Of a stretch of 64,000 nt of DNA, positions 13,901 to 25,491 are shown piece by piece (within the stretch, counting starts at the first letter, position 1; every line of letters starts with the position of its first letter). The position numbers and the translations under genes are program-made. This DNA is from Macrostomum hystrix (Eukaryota; Platyhelminthes; Macrostomidae), in NCBI GenBank assembly GCA_950097015.1, contig CATNEN010000031.1, positions 2,418,001 to 2,482,000 of the forward strand, given 5' to 3'. The notes beneath the pieces are model-generated. The model saw only the letters and a list, made by a program, of their open reading frames with translations. It was not told the DNA's origin and ran no database searches.

Positions 13901-14007
13901 TTGCCACATCCAAGCTGCAGCAGTACGCTAGTGACCTGTACGCTAATTTATTTCCGCAACCTAGTTCCGAGACGCCGCACCTGCTTGTGGTCGTCACAAC
14001 TGTGTGA
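4911..14007 (+). CDS. SPEN: Spen/SHARP family transcriptional regulator (4 RRMs plus SPOC)
   Basis: Nine exons: 4911-4993, 6153-6362, 6463-6519, 8167-8243, 8903-9237, 9657-10087, 10233-10364, 10457-10684, 10800-14007. All junctions are GT-AG and phases agree, giving 1586 residues. The ATG at 4911 follows an in-frame TGA at 4899. RRMs lie at about residues 6-75, 131-205, 223-300 and 305-378; RRM4 has the family-typical CVWLANL start. A long low-complexity, Ser/Pro/Gln-rich middle with basic patches follows. A C-terminal SPOC domain (about 1414-1586) has the conserved YPVKWQG, VQMHFVRG, QRMRLE, QAAGI and IFPPGQF segments. Known family role: nuclear RNA-binding co-repressors that recruit SMRT/NCoR-HDAC complexes through SPOC. 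At 1586 residues it is shorter than fly or human Spen, mainly because of the compact middle region. Four RRMs and the long middle favour Spen over RBM15/Nito. Confidence 0.93.
4994..6152 (+). other. Spen intron 1
   Basis: A 1.16-kb AT-rich intron holding two direct copies, about 0.92 kb apart, of a roughly 50-bp sequence (about 5084-5134 and 6007-6051) that share ACTGATGACTAAGCCATGAC. No exon was found inside. Confidence 0.6.
6520..8166 (+). other. Spen intron 3
   Basis: A 1.65-kb intron. Base composition becomes GC- and CT-rich at about 6780-7250 and again at 7940-8110, unlike the other introns here. Short ORFs in this part show no family resemblance. An internal promoter or an alternative 5' exon is possible, but I see no direct evidence for either. 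Confidence 0.45.
9271..9520 (+). repeat. Intronic minisatellite, 29-bp unit (Spen intron 5)
   Basis: About eight copies of a 29-bp unit containing CGATGACCTAATGATGGGAC. The array starts 33 nt after the donor of Spen intron 5 (9238). In the second and third copies the unit reads CAGAGGTAAGC, a good match to a 5' splice site; in later copies the same place reads CAGATGTTAGC. Confidence 0.95.
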
Positions 14008-14276
14008 CTCGCCTAGCGACCCGATCCCGTCCCATGTTACCTTTGTTCTCTGTTCTTAAAATTGTGTTTGTGTTTGTACCGACATCGTATATCCACCTTT
14101 TTCCTTCCGTTCTTCTATCTCCTATCTCTATTCTTTTTCTGTGTATCTGTCTCCTATTCTCACTCCGATCTCCCCGCGACCCACCCTGGCAGCCAGTTAG
14201 ATGCGGAATTACCGTTCATTCTTTAGATTTCTGCGCGACCAGTTTTTTGTTCTCTTCTTGTTCAGCTTTGTGATTT

Positions 14277-14282
14277 AATAAA
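14277..14282 (+). terminator. Spen polyadenylation signal
   Basis: AATAAA 270 nt downstream of the Spen stop codon, within a T-rich 3' UTR. It is the first canonical signal after the stop. Confidence 0.7.
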
Positions 14283-15041
14283 ATTGCACCTGTTCTTGTA
14301 CATACCTTAGGATTTGATTGTTCTCCTTTTTGTACAACTAATTAACTATCCAGGCCATGTCAGCTGTACATTTCTCAAAGGTGAATAACAAAAGCGCAAA
14401 TACAAACTCTCATCCTGCAAAATCTGTCTTCTTTGGATTGAAAACCTGCGTGGCTTGAGTTTGCTCGGATTATCCTTTTTGTCCTCTCGTGCTTAGAGCT
14501 GTAGTACAGTTTCGGAATTCCAGGTGGATTAGCATGAGCAGTAGAATTACTCAAGTTAACGCGGCCACGCCCTGTTTTATTATATAATCAATATTTGCCG
14601 GATGTGCAGCTAAGCTTCAGATGATAATCCGCAGTGTATCCTGCGAAATGCTTCGGTTTACAGTGATATTTTGTTCTTTGTACTTGTGAATGTGCTCACT
14701 ACTAATACGTATACAACTTCAAAGGAGATTATGCTCACAATTGAAGATCGGTGTTAAAAGAAGATCAGCTTGTAAAAAAGTATTAAAAACAAAGTTTTAA
14801 GAAAAGCCATGTTCATGTTGGTGGTTTAAAGACGTTGGGGTCGTGCTATAAGGCTTTGGCATAAAAAGTTTGCAATCTTTAGCTCCTAACTCGGCAGTGT
14901 ACATTTCATCCCCTTTGTTTAAAACTAAGGGAATCGCAACGCTAGCTTTATGTATTGGCTATTCGTTAATTCGTAAATTCGCGAATCTACATCACAAGTT
15001 TGCCTTAGTTCAAAGTATCCCATTAAAACAGCGTGTTCAAT
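14283..15041 (+). other. Spacer between Spen and transportin-3
   Basis: About 760 bp of AT-rich DNA holding the end of the Spen transcript and the promoter and 5' UTR of the next gene. No TATA box or other element could be assigned with confidence. Confidence 0.4.
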
Positions 15042-18000
15042 ATGGAACGTAAGTATTCTTCGATTTCTTAAAGGAAAGGCGAGAAAATTATAGTAGTTGT
15101 CGTTCGCTCTTTTTTCGGATGCTGAATAACTATATACTTTCATTTTACATGACAAACTTTAGCATTGCTAGTTGAGAGTATCGCATTAGGATTTTAGTAT
15201 TTGTGGTCCTTAACTCACCCTGTCTTTACCGTCTTTTTCCGACCGGAATTTAACAGGACAGTGACGCACACAAACTTCAGACAATAGAATGGCTGTACAA
15301 TTACCTAAAATACAATGCTCGTTTTAAATGATACTTTAGTAATGAAAGCATCTCAATAGCACTCGACAGGCATTCTAAAAAGGATGTCAATATAATCAGT
15401 AAATGGCATGAAGCCATCTTAAAATAGTTTCTAACATTGAAACTAATTATTCCGCATTTTTTTACCAGCAGCAGTAAAACTAACTCTCTAAGTAGGGCAA
15501 AAGCCTAAGCATTAGAAAGAAGTTAACTTATGTGCTACGAAACCAGCTAACGGTAGAGTAGCCTTTTACATATTTTTTTAATTTTTTTATGACTTAGAAT
15601 TGTTAAATAGTCACGACAGTTTTAAAATACTTGTAGAGTTGCACACCAAGTTGACTGTACGTTAATTCGATAATTTGCTTTAAATGTTATATGGATTAAT
15701 CAAAAGCATTCTACAGAACAGTACACGTTATCATAGTTTTTATTTTTGCTAAATTGTTGAAGACTAATCAATCTTAAAGTGTGGTTTTGAGATAAAGGCT
15801 ATTTTACTAATACTCTACTAATTAGTTATTCATTCCATGGTCTTTATTTCTCTTATTTAGAGTTTCGCTATCCGTGAGATTTCTGGTAGTAGGTTCTTAA
15901 GAACATAATTTGCCAGCTAATCTGTTGTTTTTAATGCACCGTAGCCTAATCCCATAAAATTTAATAAAATAAATCATTAATAAGTTCTCGTTCTCTATGA
16001 CTTCTACAGATCAGCCCACAGAGAACTATACATACAATTCAGTTGTAAATGCAATAGGAGCCTTGTATAATGCGGGCGACTATGGTCAACTTACAAGCGA
16101 AAGTGCTTCACAGTGGCTAGATGGCTTTCAGAAGTCTGTAAGTTCCTAATAATAGCTTAACAGTCAAGCATTTATTTCCTTTAATTTTATTGACAATTTA
16201 GATTGGCATGCATTACTATACTGTATACTAATACTAAATCATTGCATTATAATTAAGTTTTTGTATGTTACCTAAAGTATTACTTATTTCTTTAGGGAAC
16301 TCAATCAGTAACAAAGAATTATTTACTTTTACTTTTAAGGGATTACACATTTTACGCTGACACTTTAGATTTGGAAGATTTGCCAAAACAAAACATTTCC
16401 ATTGCAAAATGTACAAGAGAATATTCCAGCATAGGACACCTTCCTGAATATGGTAAATAAAAAAGGTATATATATGTATTTAGTTTATATAGAATTTGTT
16501 TATTACACTGACAATTTCCTAGCCAAATATTCAAAGATATATATTATATCAGCTTCAAACAGGATCAATGTCCTGAGAATCAGCTGTATAGATATCATAC
16601 ATGCGCAACACCCGGCCGACCTGGCCCGAACTGGCTGGGTGAAACAAGGGCCAAGCAAGGTAAGTCACAAAAACCAATTCGACCAAGTGCAAAAAAATCA
16701 AAGGGGGACCAAGGGAGAAAAAAGGAAGGCGTGAAGAAAAGGAAAAGGGGGAGAGAAAAAGAGAGCAAATGAGAGCAAACTAAGTCATAAATAGAGCAAT
16801 GAAACGAACTAAGTCGCAAATAAGAGCAAAAACTAAGTCGCACGGCCAGCTAAGATTTTGGAGGTTGCGCATGTATGATAGATATCCTAGACATTATTAG
16901 CACAGAACTATGGATAATATCAAAATTATCTGAGGATAAACAGTGCCTATAGTTTAACAGAAACATATCAGGGTATATTAAAGATTGCAAAGCAAGTTTA
17001 AGTATAACCATTTTTTGGTTAAGACCATTGAAATTTATTCTCTGTTTATTTATAACATATTATAATTGCCACAGATTATAAGACAAAAACTAAATGTGAT
17101 AGTATATTAACTAGTCAATATATATATAAAGTTTTCAGGAGTTTATATTATCCTATGCTTCTGATTTTACACTTTTTAACTAGCACTTTATATCCCTTTC
17201 CATGGAGCTAGATGCTTTATATATTGTCATTAATATACTAAAGTTTAAGTATTATTAACCAAACTTACTTATTTATAATAAAAACAAAAAGCACTATCAG
17301 TATATGCTAATAACAAATTAAAATTAATGATTTGTTGGTAATGAATAATTTCAAAAGAAACCTTTTATTATGTTAAATTTCGTACAATAAAAATATATGA
17401 TGTCACAAAAAGCAAAGCAAAATGAAACTGTGCTTGATTTCTACTTTACTATTTATTTAAATGTTAAATCTACATGTTATACTTATAAGATGCTGATACT
17501 TAAAAGTTCTCTTTTTATTTTACTTTATTAAGTATTGATTTTGCTCTTTTATTTTCCCAATAACTTTTTTGCTATTGATTTTAGTGCAATTAAAACATTT
17601 TGAATTAAGGTAATTAACACTATTTGCCAAGGTTCTCTAAGAATATTGTATGAATAGTAATTTACTCATTATTGATATACATATTATTAGATTCTAGATG
17701 CTTAGTAAATGTGCTATGTTGTTTAAACAGTTTAAAAATATATAAGATATGCTAGGTGTCTGACTCATATGTATCATTGTTTTTATGCTTGATAGCACCA
17801 GTGCACATAGTATAATTTTTTACATCACCCAGATTTCTCATATACTGTTACTAGTATCTGATGCTTGTGATTTTTATTGTCCTTTTGTGATAGCTATAAG
17901 AGAGAAGGTTTTTGTTGTTACTTAAGTTTTTAAATAAATTCTCACAAAACATTTTACTTAATAAAATCAAATATCAGTAAAGTTCTGCATTATCATTAAT

Positions 18001-21000
18001 TTTAGATTTACTCCTGGCAGATTTGCAATGACATCCTGCAGCATAGCACCGATTTGAATTGTTGCTACTTCGCTGCTCAGACTATGCGCTCTAAGGTTCT
18101 TGAAACTGGCTTTGATATTTTTTTGCAAAATTAAGTGTGCCTTAGTGGCTTCAATAATATAAGATAAAAATATCTTTACAATTCCAGATTAAACACCAAT
18201 TTCATGAGCTGCCTCCTAATACACATCATGTAAGCAGCGCTTGATAGAACATTTGGTAGTTAATATAATTACTAACTGTCGTCTAGTGTTATATAGCAAA
18301 CTCCCAGTAAAGTAAAACAAGGGATTTACGTTTTTTATAGATATAGAACATACGAAAAATATACTGTGTTTAAGAGCTCTGCAAAGGTAACGAAATTAGA
18401 AAAAAATTAATATTAACCAAGCCGCATCTTCTACTAGCCAGTAGTATGTCACAACACAAGCAACTCTTTCATCAACCCGCAGGACCTGAAGGCGTCACTG
18501 TTTGGCCATCTGAACAATCGCAGCCGCGCCGCGCCCCAAGTGGTCACGCAGCTCTGCCTGGCCATAGCCGACCTGGCACTGCAGATGGTGCAGTGGCGCA
18601 ATTCGCTGCAGGAGATCATTGTCACACTGTCCAGGGACAGTCAGCTAATGGAGAATCTGCTAGAGATTCTGTTTGTCATGCCGGAGGAGATTAATAATAA
18701 GTCCCTGCGGCTCGGTCAGAACAGGCGCCAAGAACTGACTGGCGAGTGGGATCAGCAGCGAATCGAACTGTTGGACTTCTTTGTAAATAATTTTCTTGTC
18801 TTTTTCTACATTTAAACTCTAGATTTACAAATCTACTTAGTCGTTGACCATTGAGTGTGTACTGAATTATATACAAAAAATAATCTTTTTCATGCCAGTT
18901 TACGGCTGTTCAGTGCATGGACTGGGAGGACTTCAAAACCTACCCTGAATTACCTTAGCGAATGCTGAGTACCCATTGAACCCAACATGAGGTCACAGTT
19001 GGGTGACCTGAAGCAATGCAGAGTTGAGGGTCTTGCTAGGGGACACAAATTGTTCTACTGGAGTCTGGAATCGAACCCCCGACCTTCAAGTCGTGAGTCC
19101 GTCGCTCTAACCCCTAGGCTACAACCCCCTCTAAAACTGAGGAGGCCGCAAACTGAAACCCATTGGGCTTAAATTTGAACTCCTGGCCTATCAGTCAGGG
19201 AGGTCCGAAGCTCTAACTACAAGCTTCCTCATGGCAAATCCCAAACCAGGCCACCTGCCTTAGCCAATACGAGTCGGCTGGCAACTGGAAGCTGGTTGGC
19301 AAAGTCCTGGGCGCATTCGGTCAATGGTGGTCTGTTGGCCTCTTCGCCGACGCCGATTTTGTTGAACAGCGCCGAAAGGATCTGCTGTTGGCGCCATTTC
19401 GCTTCATCGCCAACCGGAGCGGCCAGTCCGAGTCTGACGCCGAGGCCACCCATACTGCCGCAGCCGAGTGCCTTTGCTCCGCCTTCTACGCTACTGAAGC
19501 GGTGGACTTATTTCCCACTGTGGTGCCGGCCTTGGTTGAGGCGGCGATGCACCTGGAGCCGGTCTACCAGGCTAGCGTAGCCGCCCAAGATGCGTCCAGG
19601 TGAGAGACGAGCTGTACCCGTTGAATGCGCGAGCAGTTTTACCTATATGATAATGGGCTGACTACTAAGATAAGAGATCCAGTTATAGGTAGGCAGACTG
19701 AGGAGGGAATTGAACAGGTAGGCAGACTGAGCAGGGAATTGAACAGGTAGGCAGACTGAGCAGGGAATTGAACAGGTAGGCAGACTGAGCAGGGAATTGA
19801 ACAGGTAGGCAGACTGAGCAGGGAATTGAACAGGTAGGCAGACTGAGCAGGGAATTGAACAGTTAGGCAGACTGAGCAGGGAATTGAACAGTTAGGCAGA
19901 CTGAGCAGGGAATTGAACAGTTAGGCAGACTGAGCAGGGAATTGAACAGTTAGGCAGACTGAGCAGGGAATTGAACAGTTAGGCAGACTGAGCAGGGAGT
20001 TGAACAGTTAGGCAGACTGAGCAGGGAATTGAAAAAAAGTAGTCTGTGGTAAAGAAGGCGGTGTAGTTTGATATCGCCACATTTATCATTCTGTTTATAA
20101 ATTTATAAAGTGCATGTTACAGATAGAAGCAATTTCGTGCTGCTCTAGGTGCATCAGCATCTGCCGAGTGTGGTCCGACATGGCCCAGTCTCTAATTCCG
20201 AAGCTAACACAGGAGCCGGATATCGGCCTAGGCTCGCTACGGTCCGTTGATCTCCTTCTAACAGTTGTGGGCCATCCGTCTCGCGAGCTGGCGGAGTACA
20301 CCCTGTCATTCTGGTACTCGTTCGCCTTGGCCGTGTCAACCAGCAAATCCAAGGAGTTGTTCAAGCCCTACATGGAACGTGTCGTAGTCGCACTAGTCAA
20401 GCACTGCCAGTGGGCTTCGCCGGACTCATCCAGCGAGGATCCAGACCGGGATACTAGCGGATTTCACGAGTTTCGCGATCGGGTCACGGAGCTACTGGAG
20501 GATGTGCTCTACTTGGTGGAGCCGGAGCGACTGCTGTGCACTGTGAGTTTCTCATTTGATATTTAGACATTCAAAACGACTAGGGCATGTTGAACATCAC
20601 CAGGCAGTGTTTACACTCACGAACCTAGACCCATGCCATTGCGCCAGTGACTTTTCCAATATTCTGTTATCTTAAGTGGCCAAGTGTACTTTCCAGAGCG
20701 AGATTGGAGAAATTCGCAACCCAGTGTGTATAGAGTGCTGGTGTCGCCCGTTGAAGGTCCCGAAGCTCTGCCTTGGTGCCAATGTCGAGATGATGCAGAC
20801 ACACTTCGCCAAAAATGCTATTAAAATTAAATTGCTTGGCGAAGCTGTGCATGAATGCATTAGGGCTTTTGAGAGTATTCGAAATTCTTGAATTTCATGT
20901 TGTTTCGTTAGGGACATTGTAGACAATAAAAAGAACGCGTCGTTATTTCAAATACCCACATCTTCTTCCATATCCCAAAATTTAAACCAATCGCCATGAA

Positions 21001-24000
21001 AATCCAAAACACGGGTTAAAATTTTTATTTATGTTACCGTGTCGGCTATAAACCGTTGGCCATATATTATACAGAGAACGTTAGTTGTCCACATCACATC
21101 TAAAATAAAAATCAACACATCCATTGCATACCTACCGCTACCAGATGTTTCATCTGTTAAAAGAATTCGAAGGCTGCGCCTCGGCAGACTGGCGCCTGAC
21201 GGAATCTGTACTATTCCTGCTGTGCATAATTATTAGCGAAGTGTCCACGTGAGCAACAGTAACCTTATTTTTTTAATTTGTCCTTGGTTTCTTTAGTTCC
21301 TTGGATTCGAGCCACGACTTCAAATCATGCTTCACTTTCGCAGGCAAGAGAATCAGGTCACGCCGCAGCTGCTGCAAGCCGTCCTGTCGCTGCCGCCAGA
21401 CTCTACCCCGACTCCTCTGCAGCTGACCGGGCTTAGCTTCTTGGGCAAGATGGCCGTGTGGGTCAACTGTCATCAGGAGTTCCTAGGCGCCGTGTTTCCC
21501 GTGCTGCTCAATGCGCTTAGCAACCCGGCTCTAGCCAGCACGTCAGCCTCGGCGCTGGGCCAGTACTGCACCTTCTGCAAGGCTCAGATGCAGAGCCAGT
21601 TCGTAGGTCTGCTGCAGGTGGCCGAGACCTTGCCTAACACGGCCGGATTGAAGCCGGATGCCGCTCAGGTAAGTTTGTCATTGTGAGTTTGAGTTCTGCT
21701 CAAATAATCTTTGTCCAAGGTCTACCAGGCTCTTTTGTAGCATTTCGCTCTAGCAACTTCATCATGCCCCTAAATTCAAGCTGGCTCTCTCTCAGATCCT
21801 CACATTCACACTGGCTCTCTCAGATCCTCACATTCACACTGGCTCTCTCAGATCCTCACATTCACACTGGCTCTCTCAGATCCTCACATTCACACTGGCT
21901 CTCTCAGATCCTCACATTCACACTGGCTCTCTCTCAGATCCTCACATTCACACTGGCTCTCTCTCAGATCCTCACATTCACACTGGCTCTCTTTCAGATC
22001 CCCACATTCACACTGGCTCTCTCCCAGATCCTCACATTCACACTGGCTCTCTCTCAGATCCTCACATTCACACTGGCTCTCTCTCAGATCCTCACATTCA
22101 CACTGGCTCTCTCTCAGATCCTCACATTCACACTGGCTCTCTCTCAGATCCTCACATTCAAGCTGGCTCTCTCTCAGATCCTCACATTCACACTGGCTCT
22201 CTCTCAGATCCTCACATTCACACTGGCTCTCTCTCAGATCCTCACATTCACACTGGCTCTCTCTCAGATCCTCACGTTCACACTGGCTCTCTCTCAGATT
22301 CTCACATTCACACTGGCTCTCTCTCAGATCCTCACATTCACACTGGCTCTCTCTCAGATCCTCACATTCACACTGGCTCTCTCTCAGATCCTCACATTCA
22401 CACTGGCTCTCTCCCAGATCCTCACATTCACACTGGCTCTCTCCCAGATCCTCACATTCACACTGGCTCTCTCCCAGATCCTCACATTCAAGCTCGCTCT
22501 CTCCCAGATCCTCACATTCAAGCTGGCTCTCTCCCAGATCCTCACATTCAAGCTGGCTCTCTCCCAGATCCTCACATTCAAGCTCGCTCTCTCCCAGATC
22601 CTCATATTCAAGCTGGCTCTCTCCCAGCTCCTCACAGTCGAGCTGACTAGCTCCCCAGATTTCTCAGATCCATGATTTTCCAATTACCAGATCTCGAAGC
22701 TCCTTATTTCTTAAATCCAAGATCTAAAAACATATTTGATCTACTAGATCCTAAAGTTAAACGATGGCTTTATACCCCACCTATGCAGGAGCTGCTGCGC
22801 GGCATCACCCAGGTGCTAAGCAGACTGTCCAGCGACCAGGAGATGACAGCCGGCCTTCAGAGACTCTGCAATGTTCAGGTGGCCGGATTGGAAGCTGCAT
22901 TGGCTGCGCGCTCCTCAGCTGGTAACCGCGGCGGCGGCTGCAGCGGTGGCAACTGCTGCGGACCCGCGGCCGGCAAAGCCAACCCGGTGCCCTGGCTAGA
23001 CTGCCTGGCCACGCTATTCAAGGAGTTTCATCCGTATTCGCCAGATTCGCCGGACCAGCACCCGGGCCTGCCAGTGATGCGAGAAGTCTGGCCATCGCTT
23101 GAACGCACCCTGGCCGCATTTCCTAACTGTATGCGCGTGGTGGAGCACACTTGTCGGGTAATTCGCTATCAAGTAAGTAAATTTCTATAGATTAACTACG
23201 CTTGTGCTTATTCACTTGTGTTCTGGCTTCTAGTTGAGCATTAAAAAACATCAACACCCAACCCGCCCAGGTGCGCTGCCTGCGTCGATCGTGCGCTCCC
23301 CTCCTGCCCCAGCTGGCCGATCGCATCATGCTCAGCTACGCTGCCTGCCCGCACTCCTGCTTCCTCTACCTAGCCGGCATTCTAACCGACGAATTCGGCG
23401 AAGATCCCGTCTGCCAAGTCGGCCTACTGCAGCTCCTGGAGGCCATGATGGGTCCCACTCTGGCCACCCTGGAGAGCGGCCGCGGCCTGGCCCAGAATCC
23501 GGACATGGCCGAGGATCTGTTCCGCCTTTGCACAAGATTCTTGCAGCGCTGTCCCGGCCAGCTGCTGGCCTCCCGCGCCCTGCCCACCATCTGGCAGCTG
23601 GCTCTTGGCAGCCTGGCCGCCGAGCATCGTGACGCTGTAGCCTCAGTCACCAAGTTCCTTCAGGAGCTGCTGCAGCTTGGCCAGCACGATCAGCACAGGG
23701 AGCCGGTGCTGGCCCTGCTATCCGATGCTGAGCAGGGCGGCGCCACCCTCACCAGGGTGCTGGTGCACGCCAGCGTCCTGCAGTTGAGCAGCTATTCTCT
23801 GCCTGACGCTGCTGAAGTGCTTCAGAGCCTTCTGCTACTGGACCAGCGCACCGTAGCCGACTGGATCGGAGCCGCCCTGCATCAGCTGCCCGCAACCCGG
23901 CCAGACGGCCTGGTGCAGGCCACGCCGGAACAGATTCAACACTTTCACCAGACACTCGCCAGCTGTGGCAACGTCAGCGACCTCAGCCGGCAGCTTCAAC

Positions 24001-24023
24001 AGCTGGCCCGACTGTTTAAGTAG
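15042..24023 (+). CDS. TNPO3: Transportin-3 (importin-beta family nuclear import receptor)
   Basis: Eleven exons: 15042-15048, 16010-16137, 18006-18095, 18188-18229, 18483-18782, 19250-19599, 20149-20542, 21145-21248, 21344-21668, 22789-23172, 23271-24023. They join in phase to 958 residues (human about 923). The first coding exon is only 7 nt (ATG GAA C) yet joins in frame to an N-terminus resembling the family. Recognisable segments are CCYFAAQTMRSK, VVTQLCLAIADLALQM, GHPSRELAEYTLSFWY, CPHSCFLYLAGILTDEFG, DLFRLCTRFLQRCP and a C-terminus ending QLARLFK, colinear with human TNPO3 (ending FTRLFR). Family role: HEAT-repeat receptor that carries SR-rich splicing factors into the nucleus and releases them on RanGTP. 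A Gly/Cys-rich insert near 22920-22975 is absent from the human protein. IPO13, the nearest relative, fits less well. Confidence 0.95.
16138..18005 (+). other. TNPO3 intron 2
   Basis: A 1.87-kb, very AT-rich intron. Apart from the MITE at 16595-16878, no exon, RNA gene or ordered repeat was seen. Confidence 0.6.
16595..16878. mobile_element. MITE with 15-bp terminal inverted repeats
   Basis: The ends are perfect 15-bp inverted repeats (TCATACATGCGCAAC at 16595-16609; its reverse complement at 16864-16878). They are flanked on both sides by the direct repeat TAGATA (16589-16594 and 16879-16884), a likely target-site duplication. The 284-bp element is purine-rich and non-coding and sits in TNPO3 intron 2. 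Its superfamily is not assigned. Confidence 0.75.
18899..19132 (-). mobile_element. tRNA-derived SINE (minus orientation)
   Basis: Read on the minus strand it begins with a tRNA-like head: an A-box-like GTAGCCTAGGGGTTAGAGCG and a B box GGTTCGATTCC. The body then matches the plus-strand copy at 45907-46233 for over 200 bp. It lies in TNPO3 intron 5. The 3' tail is shorter than in the other copy and lacks the ATT repeat. Confidence 0.8.
19145..19218 (-). mobile_element. Second tRNA-like module
   Basis: On the minus strand this reads GAAGCTTGTAGTTAGAGC... followed by GGAGTTCAAATTT, spaced like pol III A and B boxes of a tRNA. The sequence differs from the neighbouring SINE head. It may be the head of another SINE family or a decayed tRNA. 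The tRNA acceptor stem does not look intact. Confidence 0.4.
19687..20032 (+). repeat. Intronic minisatellite, 29-bp unit (TNPO3 intron 6)
   Basis: About 12 copies of a 29-bp unit containing GGCAGACTGAGCAGGGAATT, starting 87 nt after the donor at 19600. Early copies read AACAGGTAGG (donor-like CAG|GTAGG); later copies read AACAGTTAGG. Confidence 0.95.
20543..21144 (+). other. TNPO3 intron 7
   Basis: A 600-nt intron. A GC-richer block at about 20680-20880 is open in several frames, but no family could be recognised. It may be a fragment of a transposon. No exon fitting TNPO3 was found in it. Confidence 0.4.
21779..22650 (+). repeat. Intronic minisatellite, 30-bp unit (TNPO3 intron 9)
   Basis: About 29 copies of a 28-30-bp pyrimidine-rich unit containing CTCTCTCTCAGATCCTCACA. 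It starts about 110 nt after the donor at 21669 and ends about 140 nt before the acceptor at 22788. The 30-bp period keeps one frame open, giving a spurious 330-codon ORF. Every unit looks like a polypyrimidine tract followed by CAG. Confidence 0.96.
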
Positions 24024-25007
24024 AATATTTAACCAGTTTAACTGACAGTGCTTCATCAATTGTGTTGCGTCGATTTGCTTTAGAATTAGCCGCGCTAATT
24101 CTTATTTGATCAAAGTAAAATCATCAGTTTTGTTTCAATCTAATTGCTTCATTGATGGCTAATCGTCTTCCATCAGTTTAGCCTAGTTACTAAATCTAAG
24201 TAGTAGTTGCTAACAGTTAGCTTTGACTCAATGCTTCTCAATGATTTCCTAACTCTCACTAATGTAAAATTGCATGCTTGCTGTTGTCCATTTATTTTAT
24301 TAACCTCTCCAATCGCCACCCAGCCTTGCCGTCTCGGCCATTGAGTTAGCTTGTTTTGGTTTTGTCTCACTAATATTTAATCTGCAAATTGAAATTAATT
24401 CGTCAACTATGGTTAGTTTTACATTCAATTTTCTGCTTCCTTGCATGTTTTAGTAATGCCTGATGTTAATTGTGGCTCCTGTGTTGTAATTTGCATATCC
24501 TCATTCATAATTTGCAGCGAGAAAACTTTCCCAGTGATTTACGTAACTAGTTCAAAAACGGATTTAGATAACCGGACTACTTTTCTTCTCTGGCCCCCAT
24601 ACCTTGTACTTTTGTCCCTACTTGCTCTATCTAAATCTGCATTTTCGTTTCCATAACGGCCTGTCTGTCTGCCTGTCAGTCCGACCCTCTATCGTGAATG
24701 GCGCACGCGTCAGTCTCAATCGTTCGTCAACTAATTTCTGTTTAGTTTTTAGTTTCCTTTTGTCACCTTTTGCTACTTACGAGCAACTAATTTACTGACT
24801 GACTAACTGGCTGTAAAATTATAATTCTGCGCGTATTTCAAGCCTGCTGTTCTAAAACAAATCCGAGTGAATATTGAATTTGGCACGAAATAAATCAATT
24901 GATTAAATCGATATTTTAAAGTTGAAGGCCATATCAGATCCTTGACTTAGTCTAATCTGTTCTATCATTTTGTTTAAGTTTTTGAATTTTAGGCACAGGC
25001 TTTTAGG
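24024..25007 (+). other. TNPO3 3' UTR and spacer
   Basis: AT-rich DNA after the TNPO3 stop. A plausible polyadenylation signal is AATAAA at 24890-24895, 867 nt after the stop. No other feature was recognised. Confidence 0.5.
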
Positions 25008-25335
25008 CTCACTGCAATCCTAGGTGTCAGCAGTATCTCACTGCAATCCTATGTGTCAGCAGTATCTCACTGCAATCCTATGAGGTGTCAGCAGTGTCTC
25101 ACTGCAATCCTATGAGGTGTCAGCAGTGTCTCTCTGCAATCCTATGAGGTGTCAGCAGTGTCTCACTGCAATCCTATGAGGTGTCAGCAGTGTCTCTCTG
25201 CAATCCTATGAGGTGTCAGCAGTGTCTCACTGCAATCCTAGGAGGTGTCAGCAGTGTTTCACTGCAATCCTATGAGGTGTCAGCAGTGTCTCACTGCAAT
25301 CCTATAAGGTGTCAGCAGTGTCACTACAATCCTAT
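25008..25335 (+). repeat. Minisatellite, 32-bp unit upstream of the Polo kinase exon
   Basis: About 10 copies of a 32-bp unit containing GGTGTCAGCAGTGTCTCACT; the first two copies are shorter. It ends about 155 nt before the 3' splice site at 25490-25491. Confidence 0.95.
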
Positions 25336-25491
25336 ATGCTGTTAGTACCATTATCAGTTGTATTTCTATTCCAATTTGTACTAATCATTAGTGGGATTGA
25401 ACATAACGGATTTTTTAAGTGAAACATGTAGCTGAGAAGTTCAGTAGACAATGCAGTTTTCCTAGAACAGTGTGCCTTCTATGATTTGCAG

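Noticed and set aside
21683..22675. 330-codon plus-strand ORF with SQILTFTLAL repeats
   Set aside because: The 30-bp array lies in TNPO3 intron 9, between exons that join perfectly without it.
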